Assembly (NCBI GenBank): GCA_018970165.1
Contig: JAGWWZ010000025.1
Location: 1-38,409 of the forward strand
Length of the DNA: 38,409 bases
Direction: 5' to 3'
Source of the DNA: Planctomycetota bacterium
GTDB lineage: Bacteria; Planctomycetota; Planctomycetia; Pirellulales; Pirellulaceae
In this document: positions 24,323 through 35,200 of the stretch, one piece after another
Position numbering within the stretch: position 1 is the stretch's first letter
Layout of the letters: each line of letters starts with the position of its first letter
Notes under the pieces: generated by a model
What the model was told of the DNA's origin: nothing
What the model saw: the letters and a program-made list of their open reading frames with translations, nothing else
The model's database searches: none
Program-made: the position numbers and the translations under genes

Positions 24323-25846
24323 ATGGCTCGGAAATCCGCAATCTGCTGGTCCCGTTGGTTGCTCGTTGCAATCGCGATTTTGGGATTCGGGAACTCAAGC
24401 GTCCCAGCAACTGAAACATGCCCATTCTGTTCTGCCGCGTCCCAGACACTCCGGCAGGAGAGTCTCTCCATGGATGCGGTGGCGATCGCCCAGTTGGTTT
24501 CCGACGGCCGGGTGGATATCGATGGCAATGCAACGTTCAAAATCGAGAGTATCCTTCGAGGCACCTCGCTGCTGGAAGTGGGCCAAACGGTCGAGGCCGT
24601 CTACTTCGGTCCTGGCAAGAGCGACAAGAAGTTCCTGCTCTTGGGCGTGGATCCGCGAAATTTGGTTTGGTCATCACCCCTTCCTCTGTCTGCAGAAGCG
24701 GTCCGATACGTGGAAGCAATCCAGTCTCTGCCAGACGATCCGATTGTCCGGCTCGACTTCTATCAGAAACATTTCGAACACCCAGATTCTTTGCTGGCCC
24801 GCGACAGCTACGACGAGTTCGCCCTCGCACCTTATGAAGACGTGAAAAAGCTCAAGGACAAAATGGACCGTAAGCAACTGCTGGCTTGGATTCGCGACCC
24901 AGCAAAGTCACCGGACCGAAAGCGTTTGTACTACACGATGCTCGGAATCTGTGGGCACCCCGAAGATGCCGAAGAATTCGAAGACATGATCGAAAGCGCC
25001 GACCCGGAAAAGCGTGCTGGGCTGGATGCTCTAATCGCCGCCTATCTCATGCTCAAGGGAGAAGATGGCCTGAAGCTGATCAACGAACAGTTTCTTGCCA
25101 ATCGCAAGTCGAGCTATCCCGATGTTTATTCTGCGGTCATGGCCCTCCGGTTTCACGGGACCGAGGTGCAGATACTTCCCAAGGAAGAGATCCTGAAATC
25201 GATGCGGCATCTGTTGGAGGCACCTGATCTGGCCGACCTAGTCATTCCCGACCTAGCTCGCTGGGGCGACTGGAGTCAAATCGATCGGTTGACCGAGCTA
25301 TTCAAGAATGCGAACGACGACAACTCCTGGGTGCGAGTCCCTGTGGTCAACTACTTGCGTGCCTGCCCCTTACCCGAAGCCAAGACCAAGCTGGAAGAGT
25401 TGGAGAAAATCGACCCCAAAGCAGTCAAACGAGCTGCTACGTTCTTCCCAATTCCCGCTCCAGCCAACACGAAACCTAAGCAGAATGACAATTCATCTTG
25501 GTCGCCGCTGATGCCATTTGGCCAACCCATTCGAGGTCGACTAGCACAGGCATCCCAAAGGAGTTTGGCGATTACCAATCAAGTTCTCTTGGGTTGGCAA
25601 TTGGGTGACGCCTCGGATTCAAGTACCGCTCTGTCGGCAAACTTGGAGCATTCGGCGAGTTCGGAGCTTCTATCGGCAGATGCTGCTGTCAGCAGAATGA
25701 ACTCTTTTCGCTGGTGTTCCGTAATCTTCCTTGCTGGCGCGGTACTGGGGTTGCTGATGTGGATGGTCGCCGCTGGCATATTTGGCGGAGAAATCGCTTT
25801 CGTACAACGTTGCACCTATGGCTACATCACTTTCCGAAGAGGTTGA
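24323..25846 (+). CDS. Exported, membrane-anchored protein of unknown function (planctomycete-type)
   Basis: I recognise the pattern from planctomycete genomes but know no function. From the ATG at 24323 (507 residues; ATGs at 24311 and 24251 are alternatives) it has a signal peptide or N-anchor (WLLVAIAILGFGNSSVPA). A CPFC pair (33-36) follows directly in ETCPFCSAAS, a possible redox or metal site. A beta-rich domain comes next (EVGQTVEAVYFGPGKSDKKF). Then come helical repeats with a HEAT-like look (LLAWIRDPAKSPDRKRLYYT, GLDALIAAYLMLKG, ADLVIPDLARWGDWSQ). A C-terminal transmembrane span (SVIFLAGAVLGLLMWMVAAG) is near 468-487. It overlaps the DUF3299 gene by 29 bases if that starts at 25818, so the two are probably co-translated. 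Confidence 0.75.
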   Translation: MARKSAICWSRWLLVAIAILGFGNSSVPATETCPFCSAASQTLRQESLSMDAVAIAQLVSDGRVDIDGNATFKIESILRGTSLLEVGQTVEAVYFGPGKSDKKFLLLGVDPRNLVWSSPLPLSAEAVRYVEAIQSLPDDPIVRLDFYQKHFEHPDSLLARDSYDEFALAPYEDVKKLKDKMDRKQLLAWIRDPAKSPDRKRLYYTMLGICGHPEDAEEFEDMIESADPEKRAGLDALIAAYLMLKGEDGLKLINEQFLANRKSSYPDVYSAVMALRFHGTEVQILPKEEILKSMRHLLEAPDLADLVIPDLARWGDWSQIDRLTELFKNANDDNSWVRVPVVNYLRACPLPEAKTKLEELEKIDPKAVKRAATFFPIPAPANTKPKQNDNSSWSPLMPFGQPIRGRLAQASQRSLAITNQVLLGWQLGDASDSSTALSANLEHSASSELLSADAAVSRMNSFRWCSVIFLAGAVLGLLMWMVAAGIFGGEIAFVQRCTYGYITFRRG

Positions 25847-26519
25847 TCCTACTCGATTCTCTGAGCCGAATTTTGACGGCACCGAGGACGACTACAACTA
25901 TCGTTCTGTCAGCCGAGCGGCCGTTCTCAGTGTCGTTTTTGCGGTTCTGGGCTTTCTGTCCTGGTACTTTCCCGAACTGACGATTTTGTCCGTCGTGGGC
26001 TTTGTCTTCGGATTGGTTGCCCTCTGGAATTTTAGAAGATTTCCGGACGAATTGAGCGGCAAACCGATCGCGGCGGTCGGAACGTTCCTTTCACTTTTGG
26101 TGATGATCGTTAGCCCAGCCCGGCACACTTACATCTACTACACGGAGCTCCCCGAAGGTTATGAAAGGATTTCCTTTTCGGTCCTGAAAAGTCCGTTGGG
26201 GGCTCCGGATCGCCCGCCACAGTCGGCCCTGGAACTCGACGGCCGAAAAGTGTTCCTCAAGGGCTATATCCACCCGACATCTTTGGCGAGCAACGCCGCT
26301 AAGAGCTTCATCCTCGTCCCGGACTGGGCGACGTGTTGCTTCGGCCAGCAACCACCGCTGACTCACATGGTCGAAGTGCGTTTGCGGGGTGACAAATTCG
26401 CCCAAAAATCGTTTCGACGTCATTCCCTGGCAGGCACGCTTCAGGTCCGGCCCTACATCAAGCCAATCGATGGGCTCGAGGGGGTATTCTACGAATTGGA
26501 AGCAGACGTCTTTCAATAA
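25818..26519 (+). CDS. DUF3299-type membrane protein
   Basis: 233 residues from the ATG at 25818 (an earlier in-frame start at 25782 is possible). Three hydrophobic spans near residues 34-51, 54-71 and 82-99 form a DUF4190-like membrane part. The C-terminal ~120 residues resemble DUF3299: VFLKGYIHPT, then FILVPDWATCCFGQQPPLTHMVEV, with adjacent Cys173-Cys174 and His183 as possible metal ligands. DUF3299 proteins are thought to be extracytoplasmic; their role is unknown. The gene overlaps the end of the preceding exported protein, which also carries a CxxC pair, suggesting a shared job. Confidence 0.78.
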   Translation: MATSLSEEVDPTRFSEPNFDGTEDDYNYRSVSRAAVLSVVFAVLGFLSWYFPELTILSVVGFVFGLVALWNFRRFPDELSGKPIAAVGTFLSLLVMIVSPARHTYIYYTELPEGYERISFSVLKSPLGAPDRPPQSALELDGRKVFLKGYIHPTSLASNAAKSFILVPDWATCCFGQQPPLTHMVEVRLRGDKFAQKSFRRHSLAGTLQVRPYIKPIDGLEGVFYELEADVFQ

Positions 26520-26532
26520 AACCACAAAGACC

Positions 26533-26577
26533 AAAAAAACCGAGGAGAGGGTTCCCTCGCAGGATCCCTCTCCTCGG
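26533..26577 (-). terminator. Strong intrinsic terminator, minus-strand orientation
   Basis: CCGAGGAGAGGG (26540-26551) pairs perfectly with CCCTCTCCTCGG (26566-26577), a 12-base stem with a 14-base loop. On the minus strand it is followed by seven T (26539-26533). On the plus strand no T run follows, so it should stop transcription coming from the right. It implies a minus-strand transcript from 26640-26870, or protects the upstream operon from antisense reading. Confidence 0.7.
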
Positions 26578-26870
26578 CAGCCTCTCCCTGAATCGGCCCC
26601 ACACACACAACCTAACAAGCCGACCCCGGGAATTTCCTAGGTGATTTCTTCTCGGTTCAAACCGCAACGAACGCCGAGCGGACTCATGGTTTTCTCGTAG
26701 ACTCTCGGATCTTCGGGTTCTTTTCCGCTCATTGCACACCCCGTGCCGAGCCGAGAAAAATTTTTACTTGATACAAAAGTCACGGGTTTGCCAGGGAATC
26801 CTTCGATCGTTACAACCAAAGTAGATGAAGATCTATCGTCCGTGGTCGAAGTCAGGCTCAAAGTGTGACA
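26578..26870. other. Intergenic stretch with a possible small minus-strand gene
   Basis: Between two plus-strand genes. Apart from the terminator and the small frame at 26637-26732 (described separately) I see no gene. An AT-rich patch (AAAAATTTTTAC, 26756-26767) lies just upstream of that small frame on the minus strand and may belong to its promoter. Confidence 0.4.
26637..26732 (-). CDS. Candidate 31-residue protein ahead of the minus-strand terminator
   Basis: ATG at 26732 to TAG at 26639-26637. The product begins MSGKEPEDPRVYEKTM and ends RCGLNREEIT. GGGG lies about six bases before the ATG (GGGGTGTGCAATG). A strong terminator on the same strand starts 60 bases past the stop, and an AT-rich stretch lies upstream. 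The same frame stays open to a TTG at 26861 (74 residues), but its start is poor. No family is recognised; the case rests on context. It could equally be a small RNA. Confidence 0.35.
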   Translation of the reverse strand: MSGKEPEDPRVYEKTMSPLGVRCGLNREEIT

Positions 26871-28781
26871 ATGTCATCTCAAAATGCGAATGCCGAGACT
26901 GGCGTGTTCGACTGTTTGCCTGGGCTGAGCATCGTCCCTGTGGTTCATGCAAGCGGTTCGTATGCTGTGGCGCTGCGGCAATGGATGCTCTCTCGGTCGT
27001 TCGACACATTGGCCGTTCCGCTACCTCCATCGTTCGAGGTTCCGGTTCACGAAGGGGTTTTGCAGTTGCCAGCGGTTTCAGCCGTAGTGCAACGTTCCTT
27101 CAATGCCGATGAGGAGATTCAGAGGAACGAATCCTCCAATGGCAGTTCGTCGGGAATCATGGTCCCGATCGATCCATGTCAGGGTGTGATCGCCGCGCTT
27201 CGATTTGCCTGGAGCGAGCATAAACAGGTCGAGTGGATCCTTCCGGAATTAAACCGATTCGACGTTGAGTCCCTCGTGCTCCCCGACCCATTAGCGGTCG
27301 AGCTTACGACGCTGGAACGATTCTGCTGCGCGTTGTTGCCTGCGATCCCCGCTCCTCGTGCTGAAAACGATCTTGTTCGTATTCAACATATGGCAGACCG
27401 CTTACTGCGGTTGGCGCGGCGCAATCAAAGGGTCATCGCCCTGTGCCATCTGAACGATTGGCCGTGGTTGCGTGAGTCAGTTCGCATGGGATCTCCACCC
27501 TCTTCGCATACCGTCGAAGCGACTGGCGATGAACGCTCGACCATTTCCGAGCCATCCAACTACTCAATCGATTCTCGCACGCACTTATTCCTTCATGGTG
27601 AACTACCGTTCGTGACGGCGCTTTACGAACGAGCCCGAGCCAATCTCGATGATGACTCGAGACTCGCTGTCGAAGGCTTAAAGGAATTGTTTGTATCTGC
27701 TCGGGCCAGTTATCGCGCTGATCTGGGGCAGAGAGCACGGCAGATTACTCCTCTTCTAATCTCGCAGTGCCTGAAGTACATTCGAAACCAGACGCTGATG
27801 GAGCGGCTGATGACTCCGAGCCTCTACACGATCGTACGCTCTGCCCAACAAATGATGGGTGATATGTTCGCGATCCACTTGGTGAATGCCGCTCGCGATT
27901 ATGCCTTCGATGAGCCGTTGCCTTGGCCGACTTTGAAAATGGGAATCGAACAGGGAGAGTTTCCGGATGGCGATATCCTACCCCTCCAATCGCTATTGCC
28001 CGGGCCGAAGATGGAGTGGAAGAATCTCGAACTCAACCGACCGCCACTCAAGCAAGACAAGCGAAAGTGGGCGAGTCGATGGAATCCCTACCAGCAATGC
28101 TCGTGGCCGGAAGAGGATACTCGCATTGAGAGTTTTCGAAATCGCATTGTTGAACGGGCGCGAGCCATGATCGGTGCTGATTTGGCTCGTTCCGAAAAAT
28201 TCTCCACCAGCTTGATGGATGGGCTCGATCTGCGGGAAACGTTGAGGCATTGGTATGATGGTTCGCTTTATGTGAAGATCCTTCCACCATCGATCGGGCA
28301 TTTGGATGCTACGGTGATGTTGTTCGAAAACGAACCCGACCCTCGCGAATATGCGTGGCGCACAACTTGGTATGCTGAGCATGGCGAGGAATCGACCTTG
28401 GCTTTCTATGCGATTCCGTTCGCGAAGGAAATTTTAGGGCCGGGAGTGGCGGTTTCCACTTACGGAGGTGCGATGTTCCTCTATCCGCCTCGACCGATCG
28501 ACGACATTTGGACCGATCCGCGATTGGATTTCACAGACACGCTTGAGCAGCGCTTGGTCGCTGCCGCATGTTTACATGCCGAGTCCAAACACATCGCTCT
28601 GCTGAGCCCCTCTGCTCCCGGTCTCGCCCTTCGACAAATCGCCAAACGATTTCGACGAAAGCTCGTACATGTTCCGCTTAGCCATTTCGCTGACTCCGTC
28701 GTCCAGCAACTGCGGTTGTTTCACGTTCTCAACGGCAAGCAGGTGCGAAGCTATGCGGCTCACTTCATTCGCAAGATATAG
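26871..28781 (+). CDS. Large soluble protein of unknown function
   Basis: 636 residues from the ATG at 26871 (a GTG six bases upstream is the alternative). I do not recognise a family. There is no signal peptide or membrane span. The N-terminus (LSIVPVVHASGSYAVALRQW, then FDTLAVPLPPSFE) is faintly like TraB/DUF5682-type proteins, where a conserved His begins a metal or active site, but this is weak. The middle is helical (RIQHMADRLLRLARRNQRVI). Aromatic-rich stretches follow (KRKWASRWNPYQQCSWPEED; EYAWRTTWYAEHGEE), and the C-terminus is basic. It stands alone, 120 bases before upp. Confidence 0.75.
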   Translation: MSSQNANAETGVFDCLPGLSIVPVVHASGSYAVALRQWMLSRSFDTLAVPLPPSFEVPVHEGVLQLPAVSAVVQRSFNADEEIQRNESSNGSSSGIMVPIDPCQGVIAALRFAWSEHKQVEWILPELNRFDVESLVLPDPLAVELTTLERFCCALLPAIPAPRAENDLVRIQHMADRLLRLARRNQRVIALCHLNDWPWLRESVRMGSPPSSHTVEATGDERSTISEPSNYSIDSRTHLFLHGELPFVTALYERARANLDDDSRLAVEGLKELFVSARASYRADLGQRARQITPLLISQCLKYIRNQTLMERLMTPSLYTIVRSAQQMMGDMFAIHLVNAARDYAFDEPLPWPTLKMGIEQGEFPDGDILPLQSLLPGPKMEWKNLELNRPPLKQDKRKWASRWNPYQQCSWPEEDTRIESFRNRIVERARAMIGADLARSEKFSTSLMDGLDLRETLRHWYDGSLYVKILPPSIGHLDATVMLFENEPDPREYAWRTTWYAEHGEESTLAFYAIPFAKEILGPGVAVSTYGGAMFLYPPRPIDDIWTDPRLDFTDTLEQRLVAAACLHAESKHIALLSPSAPGLALRQIAKRFRRKLVHVPLSHFADSVVQQLRLFHVLNGKQVRSYAAHFIRKI

Positions 28782-28805
28782 CGGGTAATCATGGGACACT
28801 AAGTC

Positions 28806-28814
28806 TGCTAGAAT
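28806..28814 (+). promoter_or_regulatory. Extended -10 promoter candidate for upp
   Basis: TGCTAGAAT combines an extended-10 TG (28806-28807) with TAGAAT (28809-28814), about 88 bases before the upp start. No good -35 box is seen, which an extended -10 can tolerate. Confidence 0.35.
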
Positions 28815-28901
28815 GCCCCCTCGGATGCGATTGCAGACTCTCGCTCCCCTGAAACCGAGTCGAGTCCATATCACTGCGCAACCAAAAAAGGACCAACCAT
28901 C

Positions 28902-29540
28902 TTGCAACATGTCTACGAACTCGATCATCCGTTAGCTGCGCACCATTTATCGATTCTGAGGGATTCCGTCACACCCTCGGCGCAATTCCGAATACAGGTT
29001 CGGCTCTTATCGATGTTGCTCGCCGTGAAGGCGACGGAGGATCTCGACTTGGAACCGGTCGCGGTGACCACTCCGCTAACTCGCATGGAAGGGAAGAAAC
29101 TGACTGGAACAACAGCGATCGTTCCCATTCTGCGAGCAGGCTTAGGCTTGGTGGAACCGGTTCTGGAACTGCTGCCCGATGCGCAGGTATGGCATCTCGG
29201 GATGTACCGCGATGAGGCCACCGCAATGCCGGTGGAATACTATTCGAAGCTTCCAACAATCAACCCCGCAAAGGTCGGGTTCGTACTCGACCCAATGCTG
29301 GCGACAGGTGGATCGGTTCGTGCCGCTGTAGCGGCATTGAAGCGATGGGGCGTTCCCGATGTTCGAGTCTTGAGTGTGATTGCTGCTCGGGAGGGGATCG
29401 AGCGGTTCCATGCCGAGCATCCGGATGTTCGCGTTTACGTCGCTGCCGTGGATGAGGAACTCAATCCGCACAAGTTCATCGTACCTGGACTGGGCGATGC
29501 GGGGGACCGAATGTTCAATACCCTGCCTTGGAATGCGTAA
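28902..29540 (+). CDS. upp: Uracil phosphoribosyltransferase
   Basis: 212 residues; salvages uracil to UMP with PRPP. The PRPP-binding loop FVLDPMLATGGSVRAA (127-142) and the uracil-binding end VPGLGDAGDRMFNT are exact family features, as is VPILRAGLGLVEPVLELLP. The start is a TTG (28902): AAAAAAGGACC lies about ten bases upstream, and no in-frame ATG occurs before residue 38. It lies 76 bases before the sugar-acid dehydratase gene on the same strand. Confidence 0.95.
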   Translation: MQHVYELDHPLAAHHLSILRDSVTPSAQFRIQVRLLSMLLAVKATEDLDLEPVAVTTPLTRMEGKKLTGTTAIVPILRAGLGLVEPVLELLPDAQVWHLGMYRDEATAMPVEYYSKLPTINPAKVGFVLDPMLATGGSVRAAVAALKRWGVPDVRVLSVIAAREGIERFHAEHPDVRVYVAAVDEELNPHKFIVPGLGDAGDRMFNTLPWNA

Positions 29541-29616
29541 AACGGTTGCAAACCTTTCGAGGCTTTCGCATCGAGGCTTTCGCATGAGCATGCAATATTC
29601 CTGAATCGAAGCCGCT

Positions 29617-31353
<1,737 letters not shown>

Positions 31354-31382
31354 TCCATCCAAAGCCGAAAAGAGACCAACAT

Positions 31383-32291
31383 ATGGACTTCAGCCAACGC
31401 ATTCGCAACAGTGTCATTGCCGTCCCTCCCTTAGCAAGGCGCGAGGATCTGTCGTTCGATGCCATCGAAAACGGTCGCTTGATCCGGCACATCGAAGAGG
31501 GTGGTGTGTCTACTTTACTGTATGGCGGCAATGCCCTCTTCTACCATATCCGCTTATCCGAATATGCGGATGTATTGCGAGGATTGTTGGAGCAAGCTTC
31601 AACGGATACTTGGATCATCCCTTCGATCGGACCGGCGTTCGGGATGATGATGGATCAAGCCGAGATATTGCGCGATATGCCATTTGATACTGCGATGGTA
31701 TTACCGCAGCGCGAGATCGCAGACGAAGCGGGGATCATCGAAGGATTGAAACGCGTCGTGGATTGTATGGGCAAGCCAATCGTCTTGTACCTGAAATTCG
31801 ATCGCTGGCTCTCTCCTGGAGCAGTAGGGCAGTTGTTCGCCGATGGGCATATCTCTTGGATCAAGTACGCGGTGGTCCGCGACGAACCCTTGAAGGATCC
31901 CTATCTCGATGAACTTCTCGAGCAGGTCCCCAAAGAGATCTTGGTGAGCGGGATGGGAGAGCAACCCGCGATCGTTCACATGAGAGACTTTGGCTTAGGT
32001 GGATTCACCAGCGGAGTCGTATGCGTGCGCCCGGATCTGTCTGCGAGGCTACTCGATTCGATCCGCGATCAACACTGGGAGAATGCCGAAGCGTGTCGCG
32101 AATCGTTTCGGGAACTCGAGGACCTGCGCAATGCACACTCACCCATTCGGGTATTGCATGCTGCGGTCCAAGCATCAGGGATTGCGAAGGTTGGACCGAT
32201 CATGCCGCTCGCAGGAAAACTCGAAGGCAACCTGCTCGCATCTATCGAATCGGCGGTTCAGAAATTGCGGAACTGCACGATCACGGTCTAG
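31383..32291 (+). CDS. DapA/NAL-family aldolase or dehydratase
   Basis: 302 residues of the dihydrodipicolinate synthase/N-acetylneuraminate lyase superfamily, class I Schiff-base enzymes. The (beta/alpha)8 order is visible: IAVPPLARREDLSFD, VSTLLYGGNALFYH, IIPSIGPAFG, the catalytic Tyr136 (PIVLYLKFD) and the Schiff-base Lys161 (SWIKYAVVRD). The GGNALFYH loop differs from true DapA (GTTGES), so lysine synthesis is unlikely. Coupled with the dehydratase 29 bases upstream, the likely substrate is a 2-keto-3-deoxy sugar acid, cleaved or dehydrated further. The last 11 bases overlap the convergent surface-protein gene. Confidence 0.85.
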   Translation: MDFSQRIRNSVIAVPPLARREDLSFDAIENGRLIRHIEEGGVSTLLYGGNALFYHIRLSEYADVLRGLLEQASTDTWIIPSIGPAFGMMMDQAEILRDMPFDTAMVLPQREIADEAGIIEGLKRVVDCMGKPIVLYLKFDRWLSPGAVGQLFADGHISWIKYAVVRDEPLKDPYLDELLEQVPKEILVSGMGEQPAIVHMRDFGLGGFTSGVVCVRPDLSARLLDSIRDQHWENAEACRESFRELEDLRNAHSPIRVLHAAVQASGIAKVGPIMPLAGKLEGNLLASIESAVQKLRNCTITV

Positions 32292-35200
32292 GCGAAGATG
32301 CCAGGAACAATCGTTTGCTGAAGACTCGGGTGAACCCGATATTGTTGCTGGCTGAGTTGCCATTCACATTCGCGCCCCCGACCTGATTGGTCCCAGCGTT
32401 CCCTCCGGTCGTCCCTGGATTGGATGCTAGGAAAGCGAAGTCGGAAGGAGTTCCGGTGCTGACGGTGTAGGTCCCCTGACTAACGTTCGCGAATGAATAT
32501 TCACCGTTCGCATTGGTTGTCGTGGTGACGGTAACGGGCGTAGTGGAATTGATCGGAGTTCCATTGAGGGTCACTGTAATGCCAGCGATCCCACCATCAC
32601 CCGAATCAAACACACTGTTCCGATTGGCGTCGTTGTAGATGCGTCCTGCGAAGCTGACAACTGGCGGGGCGGTCACGTTGGTTGTAACTGCGGCACTGGT
32701 ATTGTTCGCCGCATTTGTATCGTTCGCTGCGGTCGCTGTGGCGGTATTGGAAATGTTTCCGGTCACCGTGACCGAAACAGTCGCGCGAATCGTGACTATT
32801 GCCGTTTCACTCGGATTGAGCGTAGGTATGGTTACCGACGCGGTATTGCCTGTTGCTGATACCGTTCCAGCGGTCGTTCCACCGATCGTTGAGGTTCCGG
32901 ATACGAACGTTAACCCCGCTGGCAAAACATCGCTCACCGCGATGCTGGTTGCGGTCGAGGGACCCGAGTTCGTGACGTTGAGCGTATAAGTCAACTCGGT
33001 ACCAGCGGGAATAGTCGCTGGCCCCGACTTGGTGATCGCGACATCGTTTTGCACGCTGACGGTAGTCGTAAAGGAGGCGGCATTGTTGTTGTTCGGGGTT
33101 TCCACGGAATTGACGTCCGTCGTGCTAATCACCGCCGAGTTGATCAAGGATCCTGCGGCCGTTGCGGGCAGAATTGCAGCGACGATTTGAAGGGTATTGA
33201 CGCTCGCTCCCGATGCCAAGTTACCAACGGTGAAGATGATATCGTCGGGATTCGCCGCGTTGGTATCCGATGCTGTTGCCGGAACGGTCACTGCGGTTCC
33301 GTTGAGGGTTGCGCTGATGACTCGAATTCCATCCGGAATGTTGTCAGCAACTTGCACGTTGATCGCATCGGATGGACCATTATTGGTCGCCGTCATCGTG
33401 TAGGTGATCGTATTGCCCGACACTGCCGTCGCAGGGCCCGTTTTGGAAACCGTCAAATCGACGGTCCGTTGGGCATTAGCAGCAACGGAGCTGCTGTTGT
33501 TCGATCCGTTCGTATCGTTGTTGAGCGTCGTATCGGTAGCCGCTATCGTCGCGACGTTTGTGAAATTTCCGACTGTCCCAGGCAGAATCACACCGATCAG
33601 CGTAATGGTGGTTTGTGCTCCCGCACCGACGGCCAGATTTCCTAGGTTGATGATAATATCATCGGGGTTGGCAGCGGTAGTATCCTGAGCTGATGCAGGA
33701 ATAGTGATCGTGTCGGTCCCGTCGCTCGAAGTCACGCTGGTAATTCGAATACCGTCAGGAATGTTGTCGGTAACGCGGACGGTAGTCGCATCATTTGGAC
33801 CATCATTGCGGGCCAGGATGGTGTAGGTGAATGTCGAATTCGGGGCGGCGTTGGGAGGCGTCGCACCGGAGGGTGGATTGGTAGTCACTGTCTTGGTTAC
33901 CACCAAATCAACGTTGCGTTGAACATTGTTTGTGACGTTCGCAGTTACCGCTGCCGAGTCATCTGAGTCGCCGTTGACCGTGTTGGTAAAGGTCGTGCCA
34001 GCGATGCCAGACAACACTTGAGCGACCACTGTCACAACCACATCGGTATCTACCGATGGGCTGTCCACGTTGACTTCAGGAACGGTAACCGTGAAGCTGT
34101 CAGCGGCACCACCGGCGCCTTGAGTCGGCGTTGCTGTCCCTACGTTCGAAGTCACAGAAATCAAATCCAGGCCAACAGGCAGTGTGTCGGTGATGATCGT
34201 ATTTCGGGCAGTGGCTGGTCCGGTGTTTCTCAGTGTTACGGTATACGTGACATTGCTGCCGACAGCAACCGCTGCGGGAGAGCCGGTTTTGGTGATTGCC
34301 AAAACAGCGTTGCGTGTTACAGGAAGCGTGCTCGACGAACTGTTGGTCAAGGATCCGGTTTCCGTACCCAGTCCACTCACGGTCGCACTGTTGATAATCG
34401 ATAGCGGCGACCCCGTACCTACCGTATTGGGCAGAACAAGAGCCACAATCGTAAGCGTGCGCTGGGTGGTTGCACTTGCGGCCAGGGTGCCAATGGTGAC
34501 CGTGATATCGTCAGGATTAGCGGCGGTCGTATCTTGAGCGGTAGCAGGTATCGTAACCACGTCCCCACCATTGCTCGATGTGGCGCTAATCACTCGTATG
34601 CCATCGGGAATGTTGTCTGTAAGTGTGACACCTGTCGCAGGACCGGGACCATCATTTCGAACAGTCACGGTGTAGGTGATGGTTGAACCTGCAGCAGCTT
34701 CCGTTGCAGTGGTCGTCTTGTTGACCGTCACATCGAATTGCGAGAAGAGACCAAAGTCGATAGCGTTGTTTGTATTCACATCGCTGTCGCCATCGGTTGT
34801 GGGTGCTGCTCCTGCGGCAAGCGTAATCAGCGAGGAAACGATCGCCCCGGCTCCACCTGCGATCGCAGTGCCAACGTTAGCATTGTTCGTTTGACCTGCA
34901 GGAACCGTCGAACTGACCACATGGCCGACCGCTGCGCCGCCGCCGGCGAAGTTGGTAGCTGGGATGACTACGAAGTAGCTACCAGGCAATAAATTGGTGA
35001 AATTGTAGATTCCCGATGAATTGGCTGTGGTGACAATGGCATTGCCAGAGGTGTCCAAGGCTGCCGTATCGGTTCCTGGGTTGTAGGTTCCGTTGCTGTT
35101 GGAATCCAGGAACAATTGCAATTGAACCGATGCAACTCCGACTTCCGCAGGCGTCGCACCTGTATCAAACAGCCCGTTGTTATTGCGATCTGCGAAAACT

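Noticed and set aside
32640-34760. Regularly spaced similar DNA segments that might suggest a CRISPR array or tandem repeat.
   Set aside because: They are coding DUF11 repeats of about 130-150 residues in one long frame, with only short matching cores.
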